Assembly (NCBI GenBank): GCA_015039465.1
Contig: MU130701.1
Coordinates: 580,604 to 644,603 of the forward strand
Length of the DNA: 64,000 nt
DNA from: Phlegmacium glaucopus
Lineage: Eukaryota > Basidiomycota > Agaricomycetes > Agaricales > Cortinariaceae
Reading direction: 5' to 3'
Positions 1 to 8,777 of the stretch are shown here, piece by piece. Each line of letters starts with the position of its first letter. Position 1 is the first letter of the stretch. A program made the position numbers and the translations under genes. The notes under the pieces are model-generated. The model was not told the origin of the DNA. It made no database searches and was given only the letters and a program-made list of their open reading frames with translations.

Positions 1-219
1 AACACCCTCCTAGTGGGTTATTTTTTAAATTTTTAGGACAGCAGCAGCATAGAGTGAAGATATTTTATTTTATTTTAATATTTTAATAAGTTATTAGTAC
101 TAATGTAATATTGGGCAGTGTGTATATATATTACCAATGGAAAACCCTAATAAAAATGAAGTAAAATATTACCTTCTAAATTGATTAGATTCTGAGTTCT
201 TAAGTTCATTATTTATGGG

Positions 220-391
220 TTGAAATATATTCCATGTGGATTCCACATGGATTCCATGGAATATATCTATTCCATATGGATTCCACATGGATTCCATGTG
301 GATTCCATGATGAGGCCAAACATATTCCATATGGACTCCACATGGAATCCACCTGGAATCCATATGGAATAAGGGGGGAGAGTAAAGTATT
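220..391. repeat. Array of ATTCCA/TGGAAT quasi-palindromes with an inverted element end
   Basis: About a dozen overlapping copies of a short quasi-palindrome (ATTCCA, two or three bases, TGGAAT) run from about 220 to 366. They end in GGGGGGAGAGTAAAGTATTG at 372-391. That end is the reverse complement of the left end of the complete element at 524-790, so this is the left part of a second copy lying in the opposite direction. I could not find its other end or a target duplication, so it is partial or degraded. Confidence 0.6.
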
Positions 392-429
392 GCCATTATG
401 TCCATATTAGTACTTAAATACCCCACCAT

Positions 430-474
430 CCTAGCAGGGATCCTTATCCTTTCCTCTTTGGATCCCCTGCTAGG
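430..474. repeat. Short inverted repeat (CCTAGCAGGGATCC / GGATCCCCTGCTAGG)
   Basis: Arms at 430-443 and 460-474 are reverse complements apart from one extra G. The same GGATCCCCTGCTAG word recurs at 791-804, immediately right of the neighbouring element. The repeat pre-dates or borders that insertion. Function is unknown. Confidence 0.6.
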
Positions 475-523
475 TGAGTTGATGTAACATGTTTACTTAC
501 AATATTATTATCTTTGGATCCCC

Positions 524-790
524 CAATACTTTACTCTCCCCCCTTATTCCATATGGATTCCATGTGGAATCCATATGGAATCCAGTGGAATAAAGGTGTG
601 GATTCCAGGTGGACATTCCACCATTCCACCATTCCATCACCATTCCATATGGAATTCATATGGAATGGAGAGCCCAAAATGAGTGGGATCTCAGCCAAAA
701 CATATTCCATATGGAATGATGGAATCCATGTGGAATCCATGTGGAATTAGGTGGATTCCATGTGGAATAAGGGGGGAGAGTAAAGACCTC
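524..790 (+). mobile_element. Complete 267-bp non-autonomous element with array interior and 8-bp TSD
   Basis: The left end starts CAATACTTTACTCTCCCCCC and the right end finishes GGGGGGAGAGTAAAGACCTC, so the ends form imperfect terminal inverted repeats. The flanks carry an exact 8-bp duplication GGATCCCC at 516-523 and 791-798, a length typical of hAT-superfamily insertion. The interior is almost entirely copies of the quasi-palindrome ATTCCANNTGGAAT and it encodes no transposase. A far larger element at 31837-35332 has the same two ends and its own 8-bp duplication. What is seen: ends, duplications and array. What is inferred: mobilisation in trans by a hAT-like transposase. Confidence 0.8.
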
Positions 791-829
791 GGATCCCCTG
801 CTAGTCTGACTAAGTCAGTACCGCAGTTG

Positions 830-1545
830 CCCTAACAATGATAGCTACCCCCCCTGTACAAGGGGGGGTTATTTTATTTTTATTTATTTTAGTACACTAC
901 CAGCTACCGCAATGACCACCACCCCCCCTCACTGGGGAGGTCATTTTATTTTTTATTCTTTATTTTAATTACTATGATGACACCCAAGCAACATGTACGG
1001 ATGACACATACAAACAATGACACATGTAAATGATGACACAGGAGTGACAACATGTACAAATGACACACACAAGTGATGACACATACAAACAACACACATG
1101 AGTGATGACATGTACAAACAACACATGCAAGTGACAACACATACAAATAACACACACAAGTGACAACACATACAAATGACAACACACACACAATGACCCA
1201 TGCAAATGACAATGACGACCCCCCCCCCCCCTTATGGGGGGTTTATTTTTATTTAATACACTACCACAGCCCTCACACAGCAACAATGACAACCCCCTCA
1301 CTAGGGTTTATTTTAATTTTAATATACTACAATCATAATTCCCCTCAGGGGGGTTGCCATTGTTGTTCATTCATCATTGTTGTTTGTGGTTGTTTGTGGG
1401 TTGTTTGTGTGTTGTGGTTTCAAAATATAATAAAAAAAACCCCTCCTGGTGAGAGGGGGGGTGATGGTGGTGACCTGATGGTAGCAATTAGTAAAGTTAA
1501 ATTAAAAAAAAGAAAAAAAAACTAAAAACCCCCTTGTTAGGGGGG
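830..1545. repeat. Hairpin-rich low-complexity tract (C-run / G-run units)
   Basis: Repeated units place a C-rich run, a short spacer such as CTAGTGA or TGTACAA, and a G-rich run next to an A/T-rich stretch and the phrase ACACTACC. Examples are near 850-872, 920-945, 1218-1242, 1290-1306, 1337-1352, 1438-1460 and 1527-1545. Each unit can fold into a C:G stem. Related units recur near position 1-20, 32350-32900 and 34460-34640. No coding sequence is credible. The long open frames here are by-products of biased composition. Confidence 0.6.
975..1205. repeat. Degenerate tandem repeat of TGACACATACAAACAA-like units
   Basis: A run of short ACA/CAA/TGA words (TGACACAT, ACAAATGA, AACACACA) repeats with variable 12-20 bp periodicity. 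It is embedded in the hairpin-rich tract. It yields long open frames on the minus strand, but those are Cys/Val/His repeats without protein character. Confidence 0.65.
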
Positions 1546-1554
1546 TAGCTATCA

Positions 1555-1690
1555 TTGTTGTCAATGTCAATGTCAGTTGTTGTTGTTGGTTGTCATTTGT
1601 TGTTGCTGTTGTTTTTTGTGTCATCATCATCATTGTCTGTTGTCCTCTGTTGTCCTCATCTGTCATGGTGGTGGTTATGGTTGGAGGTGA
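1555..1690. repeat. TTG/GTC-rich microsatellite tract
   Basis: Stretches of TTGTTG, GTCATC and GTCCTCTGT repeats directly continue the hairpin-rich tract. A similar GTTGTTG composition is seen around 32,440-32,780 and 34,640-34,820, inside the large array element, which suggests common ancestry of the two regions. Confidence 0.5.
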
Positions 1691-1818
1691 TGGAAGTGAC
1701 ACACTTGTGGGCTGGACAAAAAACAGGGTTGTGATGGCAACACGGCATTGCCACCATCTAATAATGAGTGATACTAGATGTATTGCTATTGGTAGATTTT
1801 TAAATATTGATAGTAATT

Positions 1819-2031
1819 GAGTCCAGTCCTTGTCTGGTACTGTCTGCTCAGACTTGTATGCTATTTCCAGTGCTGTCTGTCGGACTTGTCTGGCTGGACA
1901 ATTACTGGAATTAGCAACAGAAAGTCAGTGGACAATTTCCCTCATTTCCAAAAATTACATTACTTTAAAAAGTGTCCAGAAGTAGTCCAGCAGAAGTCTG
2001 CCTGGACAATGTGGGGGAGTGTAAAGACCTC
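1819..2031 (+). repeat. Array of GTCTGG/CCAGAC words ending in element terminus GTAAAGACCTC
   Basis: GTCTGG, GTCTGC, CCAGAC and GTCCAG words recur about every 12-20 bp and finish with GTGGGGGAGT followed by GTAAAGACCTC at 2021-2031. The terminus matches the right end of the elements at 524-790 and 31837-35332, but the array word is different. A left end in the correct orientation was not found, so this copy is truncated or rearranged. Confidence 0.55.
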
Positions 2032-2155
2032 TAAAATTTCTAAGGAATAAGCAGGCATGTGAACAATTGAATTCTTGGGTGGTTTTGAGTCTATTTTGAA
2101 ATGCATGGTACCAGGAAACTTTGACTGGTTCTTGCATACTATGCTCTTTTATCAC

Positions 2156-2543
2156 TGTTAAGTTTGGGAACTCTATTCCGGAGTATCAGATGGAGTTTGA
2201 TCGGAACAGAACCATGGAACAGAAAAGGACTCTAGCCTCAGTGTATGTGCTGTGCTACCCTAAACCTTTGTGTCCTAATTTTGGAGTAAGAACAGAACGG
2301 AGTGGAACTGGAAGTTGCAGGAACTTAGAGGAAGAATAGGAGGAGGAAACTAGGTTGATATTTGAACTGAGGAATACATACAAGTTTTGAGTACTTTAAA
2401 TAGTAAAAGGAATAGCAACCCAAATATAAAAGATAAATATAAAGTGCTGCGTTCTGCTCCTGGAAAGTCCTGCATTCTTGTACAGACTACTGGAGATAAC
2501 TCTGATGGAGCTGGACCAGAGTAACATATAACGGAATGTAACA
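2156..2543. mobile_element. Solo LTR, TGTTAAGT...TGTAACA family
   Basis: The sequence begins TGTTAAG and ends GTAACA, the TG..CA ends of an LTR. It is bounded by an exact 5-bp duplication ATCAC at 2151-2155 and 2544-2548. A second, longer copy at 36642-37192 has the same ends and its own duplication. On the minus strand a TATA-like stretch lies near the middle (about 2410-2445). No internal retroelement genes adjoin it, so it is a solo LTR left by recombination. The superfamily cannot be assigned. Confidence 0.85.
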
Positions 2544-2594
2544 ATCACACAAGATATGTTTTGGAGAAACAAGATAGGAAAAGGAGAAATGAAG

Positions 2595-2712
2595 ACAATG
2601 ATGATGATGATAGTCAAAGTGGTGATGATGTTGATGCTGAGATTGATGTGGATGTTGATGATGATGTTGATGTTGAGATTGATATGGATGCTGATGATGT
2701 CAATGTTGATTA
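2595..2712. repeat. GATGTT / GATGAT minisatellite
   Basis: Degenerate tandem GATGTTGATGCTGAGATT-type units cover about 118 bp. The plus-strand open frame is methionine/leucine repeats with no protein features. It is not a gene. Confidence 0.6.
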
Positions 2713-2767
2713 ACAAATATTTGAAACATTTAAATACATAATAAAATAGTTACTATATGTGCATAAA

Positions 2768-2890
2768 TATACTTGGAATGGACTTGGAATGAACTAGGAA
2801 TGAACTAGAAATGGACTAGGAATTTACTAGGAATGGACTAGGAATTTACTAATGAACTAGGAATGGACTCAGAATGGACTCAGAATGACT
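2768..2890. repeat. Array of GGAATGGACTAG-type units
   Basis: About ten copies of a 12-bp word (GGAATGGACTAG, GGAATTTACTAG, GGAATGAACTAG) run in tandem. This is another spelling of the GGAAT-based arrays seen in the ends-defined element family. It abuts the broken end of the KDZ fragment, so it probably marks the insertion that truncated that gene. Confidence 0.6.
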
Positions 2891-2892
2891 TA

Positions 2893-3529
2893 AAATCGGT
2901 CTCTTTTTTCCAGCTCCCATTGCTAATACAAGTGCACAATACCAGACATGCTTTATCAATACATATATAATCTGGCTGTGATTCCTCACTTGGATAAACA
3001 CTGGCCAAGAAGTTGAGTATATGTGTTGGTGACTCAGACTTAGCAAACTTGGTCCAAGCAATTACTGCACCACAAGGGGCACAAATAGTTTCAACACAGT
3101 AGAAATGGTTTGGACTAAAGTAATTCTTCAGTTGATGATCAGATGTATCTTCTTGATCATGAGGTTGTATACCTCTTTGAATATTGGATTGCCAAACCAA
3201 ATTTTCTCCAGATCTTAACATGTGCCTAACTCCTGATAAATTCTCATGACTATGGCTTTGAATATATTTTTGCCACTCTGGTTGATGTTGCTGACAAGCT
3301 TGACTTGGATTTATCTTTGGCCTTGGACAGTCATGAACATGACATTGAGCACCATATTGAGTTTCATGAAATGGACAAAATGCACCTCCTCTAGCATTGA
3401 TCAGATCTGATGTGCAGCCATCATATGGACAATGTGTTGGCCCCATAACAATTCCATCAAGTACAACCATCTTAACAGGTGCAGAATCTTCTTGAATTTC
3501 ATTTATAGCCTCATATTTTGAGTGCCTAC
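2893..3529 (-). pseudogene. KDZ transposase fragment with CxC6-like cysteine cluster
   Basis: Reading leftward from 3529 there is an uninterrupted frame of about 210 codons. It holds the histidine/cysteine-rich block typical of the cysteine cluster associated with fungal KDZ (Kyakuja-Dileera-Zisupton) transposases: a MGPTHCPYDGC segment, then spaced Cys/His pairs (CPFHE, CHVHDC, CQQHQPEW). The start of the KDZ domain follows, with an FYCVETICAPCG block and YICIDKAC. The fragment has no start codon. It is cut at its 5' side by the LTR-like repeat at 3530 and at its 3' side by the short-unit array. It therefore lacks most of the catalytic domain and is dead. KDZ elements are abundant in Agaricomycetes, which supports the taxonomic call. 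Confidence 0.75.
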
Positions 3530-3940
3530 TTCATCTTTCTTCCTTTGACAGCACATACTTCTTTCTTTTTTATTGTTTTACATAGCCTCATCCTTAGGGT
3601 ATAAATACTGCTCTTTTGTACCAGGATAGGCAGTTCCCTTCAATTTAGTTCTTAGTCCCCTACAGTCATCATCTCAGTGGAATTCCAGTGAATTCCTTCT
3701 CTCAGTTCATTTTTTTTACCCTTTTATTGTCACTGTCAACCACTATAGTCTCACCAAAGACTCTCCCTTATCATCCTCTACTCTCTCCTCCTACCTTTGT
3801 GTGTTACAAGTCTAAGGCTAAGCCTTCCCTAAACAAATAACAGGGAGTCTTTTGATCTAAAGACTGGTCCAATGCTCTCGTGTTGTCTTTGTAGTCTTTA
3901 TTGCTCTTCAAGCAGTCTAGGCTATAATCACTAACAACAA
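3530..3940 (+). repeat. LTR-like dispersed repeat with TATA box (copy 1)
   Basis: This matches 33890-34315 along its length, sharing CTTTGACAGC, the TATAAATACTGCTC box near 3599-3612, TCAGTGGAATTCCAGTGAATTCC and CCTTCCCTAAAC. The TATA motif and pyrimidine-rich leader look like an LTR promoter. Clean TG..CA ends and a target duplication were not found here. The left edge coincides with the break in the KDZ fragment, so this copy is 5'-truncated. Confidence 0.5.
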
Positions 3941-4147
3941 TTTATAGCAGGTGATGGCTGGCTGTTTCAATTGAGTCTAGGAGGGCATGGTTGTGGTTGT
4001 TGCAGTGAAGGTTGAGGACAGAGGTGAGTGTGACAAAGGCATGAACCCTTTGCCCAGTTGTGACTAACCCTTTGCCCACTGGATGGTTTCTGGAAAATGC
4101 CTAAGAAATGTTACACTTAGTGTACATACTTTGTCATGTTTACAATG

Positions 4148-4207
4148 GCCTTGTGGCTCAGCAGTCTCACTTGTCTTATGTAAGACTCTGGGTTCAATTC
4201 CTGGTGG
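4148..4207 (+). repeat. tRNA-like head of a SINE-type repeat (copy 1)
   Basis: An A-box-like TGTGGCTCAGCAGT at about 4152 is followed about 40 bp later by a B-box-like GGGTTCAATTCC at about 4190. This is the spacing of an internal RNA polymerase III promoter. The sequence does not fold into a convincing functional tRNA. A homologous head at 34915-34980 is also followed by a T-run, AGTAAG and then an array plus a GTAAAGACCT terminus. That makes a tRNA-derived SINE, or a composite that acquired one, more likely than a tRNA gene. Confidence 0.5.
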
Positions 4208-4267
4208 TAACACTTTAGAAATTTATTGTATTATTAGTCATCAATTCCTTTTTTTAGTAAGATTACA

Positions 4268-4710
4268 AGTACTGGGATTCCACTGGAATCTGGCAGGATC
4301 CTAGTAGGATTGGGATCCAAGCAGATCCTAGTGAATCTGCTCAGACTGGTTGGAATTTGGTTGGAATTTGGTTGGAATTTGGTTGGAATGATTCTGAGTC
4401 TGAGTGAGAATTGACTAGGTTCTCACTGAGAACTCATTCTGACCAAATTCTGACCATTCCACTTGGATTGTGCTTGGAATGTGTGGGGGAAGGTGAAGTA
4501 CTCCCATTTCCAGTAATTGTCTGCCAGAAAGTCTGTTGGTACTGTCTGGTGGACTAATTGTCTGACCAGACAAACAGTGGAACTGGCATTGGACAGTCTC
4601 TAGAATAATATATCTATTTATAACAACTAAAATTAGTATTTTCCAGACTAGTGTCCAGTGATAGTCTGCCCAGAGTCTGCCTAGAAAATGTGGGGGACTG
4701 TAAAGACCTT
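4268..4710. repeat. Two adjoining short-unit arrays with element ends
   Basis: The first array (4268-4495) repeats TTTGGTTGGAA and TTCTGAGTGAGAA words. It ends GGGGGAAGGTGAAGTACT, the reverse complement of a left end. The second (about 4511-4690) repeats GTCTGG/CCAGAC words. It ends GGGGGACTG followed by GTAAAGACCTT at 4700-4710. Two elements of the same end-family therefore lie side by side with different array words. Neither can be closed with a target duplication. Confidence 0.5.
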
Positions 4711-5529
4711 AATTCTGAGGGTTTGGGAAAAGAGGATTTTTCTGGGACATTGATAGTGCTATAATACAAGGATCATTCATAGACTAGTCTATATCCACAG
4801 CTTGTTGATGGGTTACCACCTATATCATACATCAACTGCTTAAGGTAGTACATTACATATCATATGTGTGTCACCTACTTGCAGGACAAAAAAAGACACA
4901 GGTATTTGGGAAATGTTGCAAGATTTTTAACCTCATGAACTAAAGGTTTTATATGCCACAGGTCCATAAGCTCTAAACTTATGTGCTAGTTTCAGTACTC
5001 TTCAGATCCTCAAATTTTGTGCAGTAATTCACTTATGAGCCTTTGTCATTCTTATAGAAAGATATACAACTCAGTCTCGAAATCAAAGACTATATTCATT
5101 TAAGTTGTACCTACAGAAAGATATACAACTATTGATAGTTAATACTAAAGTGAATGATGAAAGTAAAGACTACTAACCTCAGTCTCGAAATCAAAGACTG
5201 AGGTACTAAGTACGAAAGACGAAAGAAATATATACTTGAGGATATGAATGAGTATCCAAGAGTAACGGCTTCATGTGATATAACAAAAGTAGTTAGTTAC
5301 AATCATAGTAAAAGAACAAAAGAATATTAGGAAATAAAAGATGGAAGAAATGGAGATATTTCAAATTATCGGAATGGCGTACAGTTTGTATTATTTCCTA
5401 CAATTCTTTATTAAAGGCTAGTACTAAGTAGCATTCAGTTGATGTTTATAGGTTGCTTTGTTGCTCCCAGGGGTAAACTACCCTAATCACTAGAAGGCCT
5501 TACTGAAGTATAATAGATTGTGTCATTTC
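4711..5529. other. AT-rich repeat remnant, no gene
   Basis: No coding frame or recognisable domain. There is a partial internal duplication: AGAAAGATATACAACT and CTCGAAATCAAAGACT each occur twice between 5055 and 5205. A 9-bp-stem hairpin lies at 5177-5203 (CCTCAGTCT ... AGACTGAGG). It looks like old transposon debris. Confidence 0.4.
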
Positions 5530-5784
5530 TGTAAGGGCAACCTACAGCCAAGAGGAGATGGGGACTCTAGAGAGAGTGGACAGTCTATAAAGACTAAGTA
5601 AGGCAGCAATAAGCTAGCAACAGTAGGGGGAATCCAGTAATAATGAGATAAGGAGTGTAATTACTGACTGCTACTTGAAATAAGGTAGTAGCCAAACAGT
5701 GACAAACAAGTATGTAAGCTAGTCGAAATGAAAGTAAAATATAAACAATAAATAGGGTATATACCTGAGAGGTGTCCCCTTGCA
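5530..5784. mobile_element. Solo LTR, TGT(A/T)AGGGCAACC family (copy 1)
   Basis: It starts TGTAAGGGCAACC and runs to about TGTCCCCTTGCA. It is closely related to the LTR at 47928-48505, sharing GACTCTAGAGAGAGT, AGTCTATAAAGACTA and AAGTATGTAAGC. The flanking 5-mers ATTTC and ATTGC match at only four of five positions. The right edge is overlapped by the inverted-repeat element at 5778, so the true end may have been lost. Confidence 0.6.
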
Positions 5785-6116
5785 ATTGCTAAAATTATTG
5801 ATCAAACATGGCCACTAATTCTTTTGGTATAATAAATGCCATTCTATAAACCCTGTTCTATAAATTTGATTATTTGTACTTCAGCTCTGTGTTGTATAAA
5901 ATTTTGTACCTTGCTGCCTGTTAGGATCCAGTTAGAGGTTTGGTTAGGGTCCATTTAGGGTCCAGTCAAGGTTAGGAGGCTGAAGGTTAGGGTGGTATCA
6001 TTTTTAGGGGTTTAGGCATTTTTTAAAACTTAATGTATAAATAGGTAGATTTTATAAATGGGATCAAGGAATTAGTGGCCATTTTTGATTAATTATTTGC
6101 AGCAATTACAAGGTTT
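5778..6116. mobile_element. Foldback/MITE-like element with about 40-bp terminal inverted repeats
   Basis: The left arm (about 5778-5822, CCTTGCAATTGCT ... TGGCCACTAATTC) and the right arm (about 6071-6116, GAATTAGTGGCCA ... GCAATTACAAGG) are reverse complements with scattered mismatches. Between them is about 250 bp of AT-rich DNA containing TTAGGGTCC-like words. No coding capacity is present. I could not fix a target duplication. Confidence 0.6.
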
Positions 6117-6990
6117 TTTTATAAATGGAAATAGAAATGGAAATGATATCATGGCCTTGGAAGTATAAATTAAAAGTGAGAATACACCACCCCAGTCAGT
6201 ATAAGAGTGTAAGCATTAGCAACCCAGCTGAGCCCACCAGGCCCACCTACATTGAATGTTCTTTGTATGATGATAATGTTATACAGACTTGGACTGTACA
6301 ATTCTGCATGAAGCTCAAAAATGAGTATGAAAAGAACTTAGAAGTATAGTAATTTAGACTAATTTGAATTTTATTTTCCAAACCTAACTTTGAATGGCTT
6401 GGTGTGTCTAAGTTGATTAGACAAGCTGCCAGGTTTCCTTGTGGCCTATACCTTAGGTTCAGTTGTCAATACTTTCTGGTATCTAGACTGGGGTAAAAAC
6501 ATGTTTCATTTTAAGCCTCCCAGCTAGTTTGTACTGGTATTTTACAGTATCTCCGCAAACAATCATTTTGGCAATGTTGCAGAAACAAGAGGAAGAGGAA
6601 TAGAGAAGAATTGATACTTATAGCTATGTTATGTTGATGTACCTTAACCTTCCTTGGAGTTTTTGTGACCAAGCCAAATGGTTGGCATCCATGACACTCT
6701 GAAAAGTGTAGAGTCATAACTTACAGGTAACATTTTAATGATGATATGACACTACAACAACAATTTCTTTCAGTTTGCAGTACCTGAACCAATTGAAGGT
6801 ATGTGGAACTATTATTAAGTAGGTCATGGCCTGAATGTTTATTGCACCATGAGATATTTATTTGTAGTTTTCCAGCATTCAAAGGGAGATGATGGTCTGC
6901 TTCTATTAAAAGTGTACCTGCCTTAGATTTTCTGTGTTCAAAATTCAAATTGAATATAAATAAGATAGAGTACCAATACTACATACTTTG
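6117..6990. other. No supported gene
   Basis: A 74-codon plus-strand frame at 6125-6349 and short minus frames near 6511-6948 have no recognised domain and no supporting splice structure. I see nothing firm here. Confidence 0.3.
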
Positions 6991-7033
6991 ATGATTGTGC
7001 CACCTCAATCTCTTCCTATTCTCTTCTTTATGT

Positions 7034-8760
7034 TCATGACTTCAAGCTTGAGCTGCTCTGCTCATTCCACCTTCCCTGAAGACAGTATGTGCTTGCAAGA
7101 TTTTCCATACTGTTAAGGGTGTCTGGATGTTCTGCACCAAGCAGCTCCTTTCTCATGTCCATAACTTGAACCTGCAGCTGCTCTGCCTCATTCCACCTTC
7201 CCTGATCTCTGTATGTGCTTGCTAGATTTGCCATACTGCTGAAGGTGTCTGGATGTTCTGCACCAAGCAGCTTCTTCCTCATGTCCATAACTTGAACCTC
7301 CAGCTGCTCTGCCTCATTCCACCTTCCCTGATCACTGTATGTGCTTGCTAGATTTGCCATACTGCTGAGGGTGTATGGATGTTCTGCACCAAGCAGCTTC
7401 TTGCTCATGTCCATAACTTGAACCTGCAGCTGCTCTGCCTCATTCCACCTTCCCTGATCCCTGTATGTGCTTGCTAGATTTGCCATACTGGTGAGGGTGT
7501 CTGGATGTTCTGCACCAAGCAGCTTCTTTCTCATGTCCATAACTTGAACCTGCAGCTGCTCTGCCTCATTCCACCTTCCCTGATCTCTGTATGTGATTGC
7601 TAGATTTGCCATACTGCTGAGGGTGTCTGGATGTTCTGCACCAAGCAGCTTCTTTCTCATGTCCATAACTTGAACCTGCAGCTGCTCTGCCTCATTCCAC
7701 CTTCCCTGATCCCTGTATGTGCTTGCTAGATTTGCCATACTGCTGAGGGTGTCTGGATGTTCTGCACCAAGCAGCTTCTTTCTCATGTCCATAACTTGAA
7801 CCTCCAGTTGCTCTGCCTCATTCCACCTTCCCTGATCTGTATGTGCTTGCTAGATTTGCCATACTGCAGAGGGTGTCTGGATGTTCTGCACCAAGCAGCT
7901 TCTTCCTCATGTCCATAACTTGAACCTGCAGCTGCTCTGCCTCATTCCACCTTCCCTGATGCCTGTATGTGCTTGCTAGATTTGCCATACTGCTGAGGGT
8001 GTCTGGATGTTCTGCACCAAGCAGCTTCTTTCTCATGTCCATAACTTGAACCTGCAGCTGCTCTGCCTCATTCCACCTTCCCTGATCTCTGTATGTGCTT
8101 GCTATATTTCCCATACTGCTGAAGGTGTATGGATGTTCTGCACCAAGCAGCTTCTTTCTCATGTCCATAACTTGAACCTCCAGTTGCTCTGCCTCATTCC
8201 ATCTACCCTGAAGCCTGTATGTGCTTGCTAATTTCCCATACTGAGAAGGGTGTCTGGATGTTCTGCACCAAGCAGCTTCTTTCTCATGTCCATAACTTGA
8301 ACCTCCAGCTGCTCTGCCATCATTCCGATCCTGTTTCCTGCTGATTCCTACGTATTGTCGCACCGTTCTCCTGATTTCTGTGCTTGCTATGTGTATTTGC
8401 AACTTATGGGCTGCATCTGATGCTCTAGTTGTATTCATAACGTTGACTGCAGGTGCTCATAGTGATCTGCTGAGTGTGTCTGATGCTACCAAGCAGCTGC
8501 TTCCTCATGTCCATAACTTGAACCTGCAGCTGCTCTGCCTCATTCCACCTTCCCTGATCTCTGTATGTGCTTGCTAGTTTCCCATACTTATGAGGGTGTC
8601 TGGATGTTCTGCACCAAGCAGCTTCTTTCTCATGTCCATAACTTGAACCTCCAGCTGCTCTGCCTCATTCCACCTCTATTCCATATGTGCGTGCTAGATT
8701 GCATACTCTTGAGGATGTCTGGATGTTCTGCACTCAAGTTTCTGCTGCTGCCTCTTGACT
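7034..8760 (-). pseudogene. Degenerating TPR repeat array downstream of the NLR-like gene
   Basis: About fourteen 126-bp units, each encoding a 42-residue TPR (core GRWNEAEQL, QVMDMRKKLLGAEHP, SMANLASTY), continue the array of the NB-ARC gene on the same strand. The units are nearly identical in nucleotide sequence, a sign of recent unit duplication or homogenisation. The frame is broken: a 2-bp deletion near 7836 (TGATCTGTATG where other units have TGATCTCTGTATG) ends one block. A degraded unit around 8300-8470 and another around 8660-8780 separate it from the intact part. The intact parent frame stops at 8778, so these units are probably not translated unless introns or assembly errors restore the frame. 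Confidence 0.7.
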
Positions 8761-8777
8761 TGAAGCTCCTGCCTTAC

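Noticed and set aside
220..790. CRISPR-like array of short repeats
   Set aside because: Units overlap, vary in spacing and have no unique spacers. The genome is eukaryotic and the ends and duplications show transposable elements.
946..1301. Cys/His/Val-rich open frames on the minus strand
   Set aside because: They arise from an ACA/CAA microsatellite. All three frames stay open with periodic composition.
5925..5995. Interstitial telomere repeats (TTAGGG words)
   Set aside because: Only a few TTAGGGTCC/TTAGGG words occur with irregular spacing inside an inverted-repeat element. There is no tandem telomeric run.
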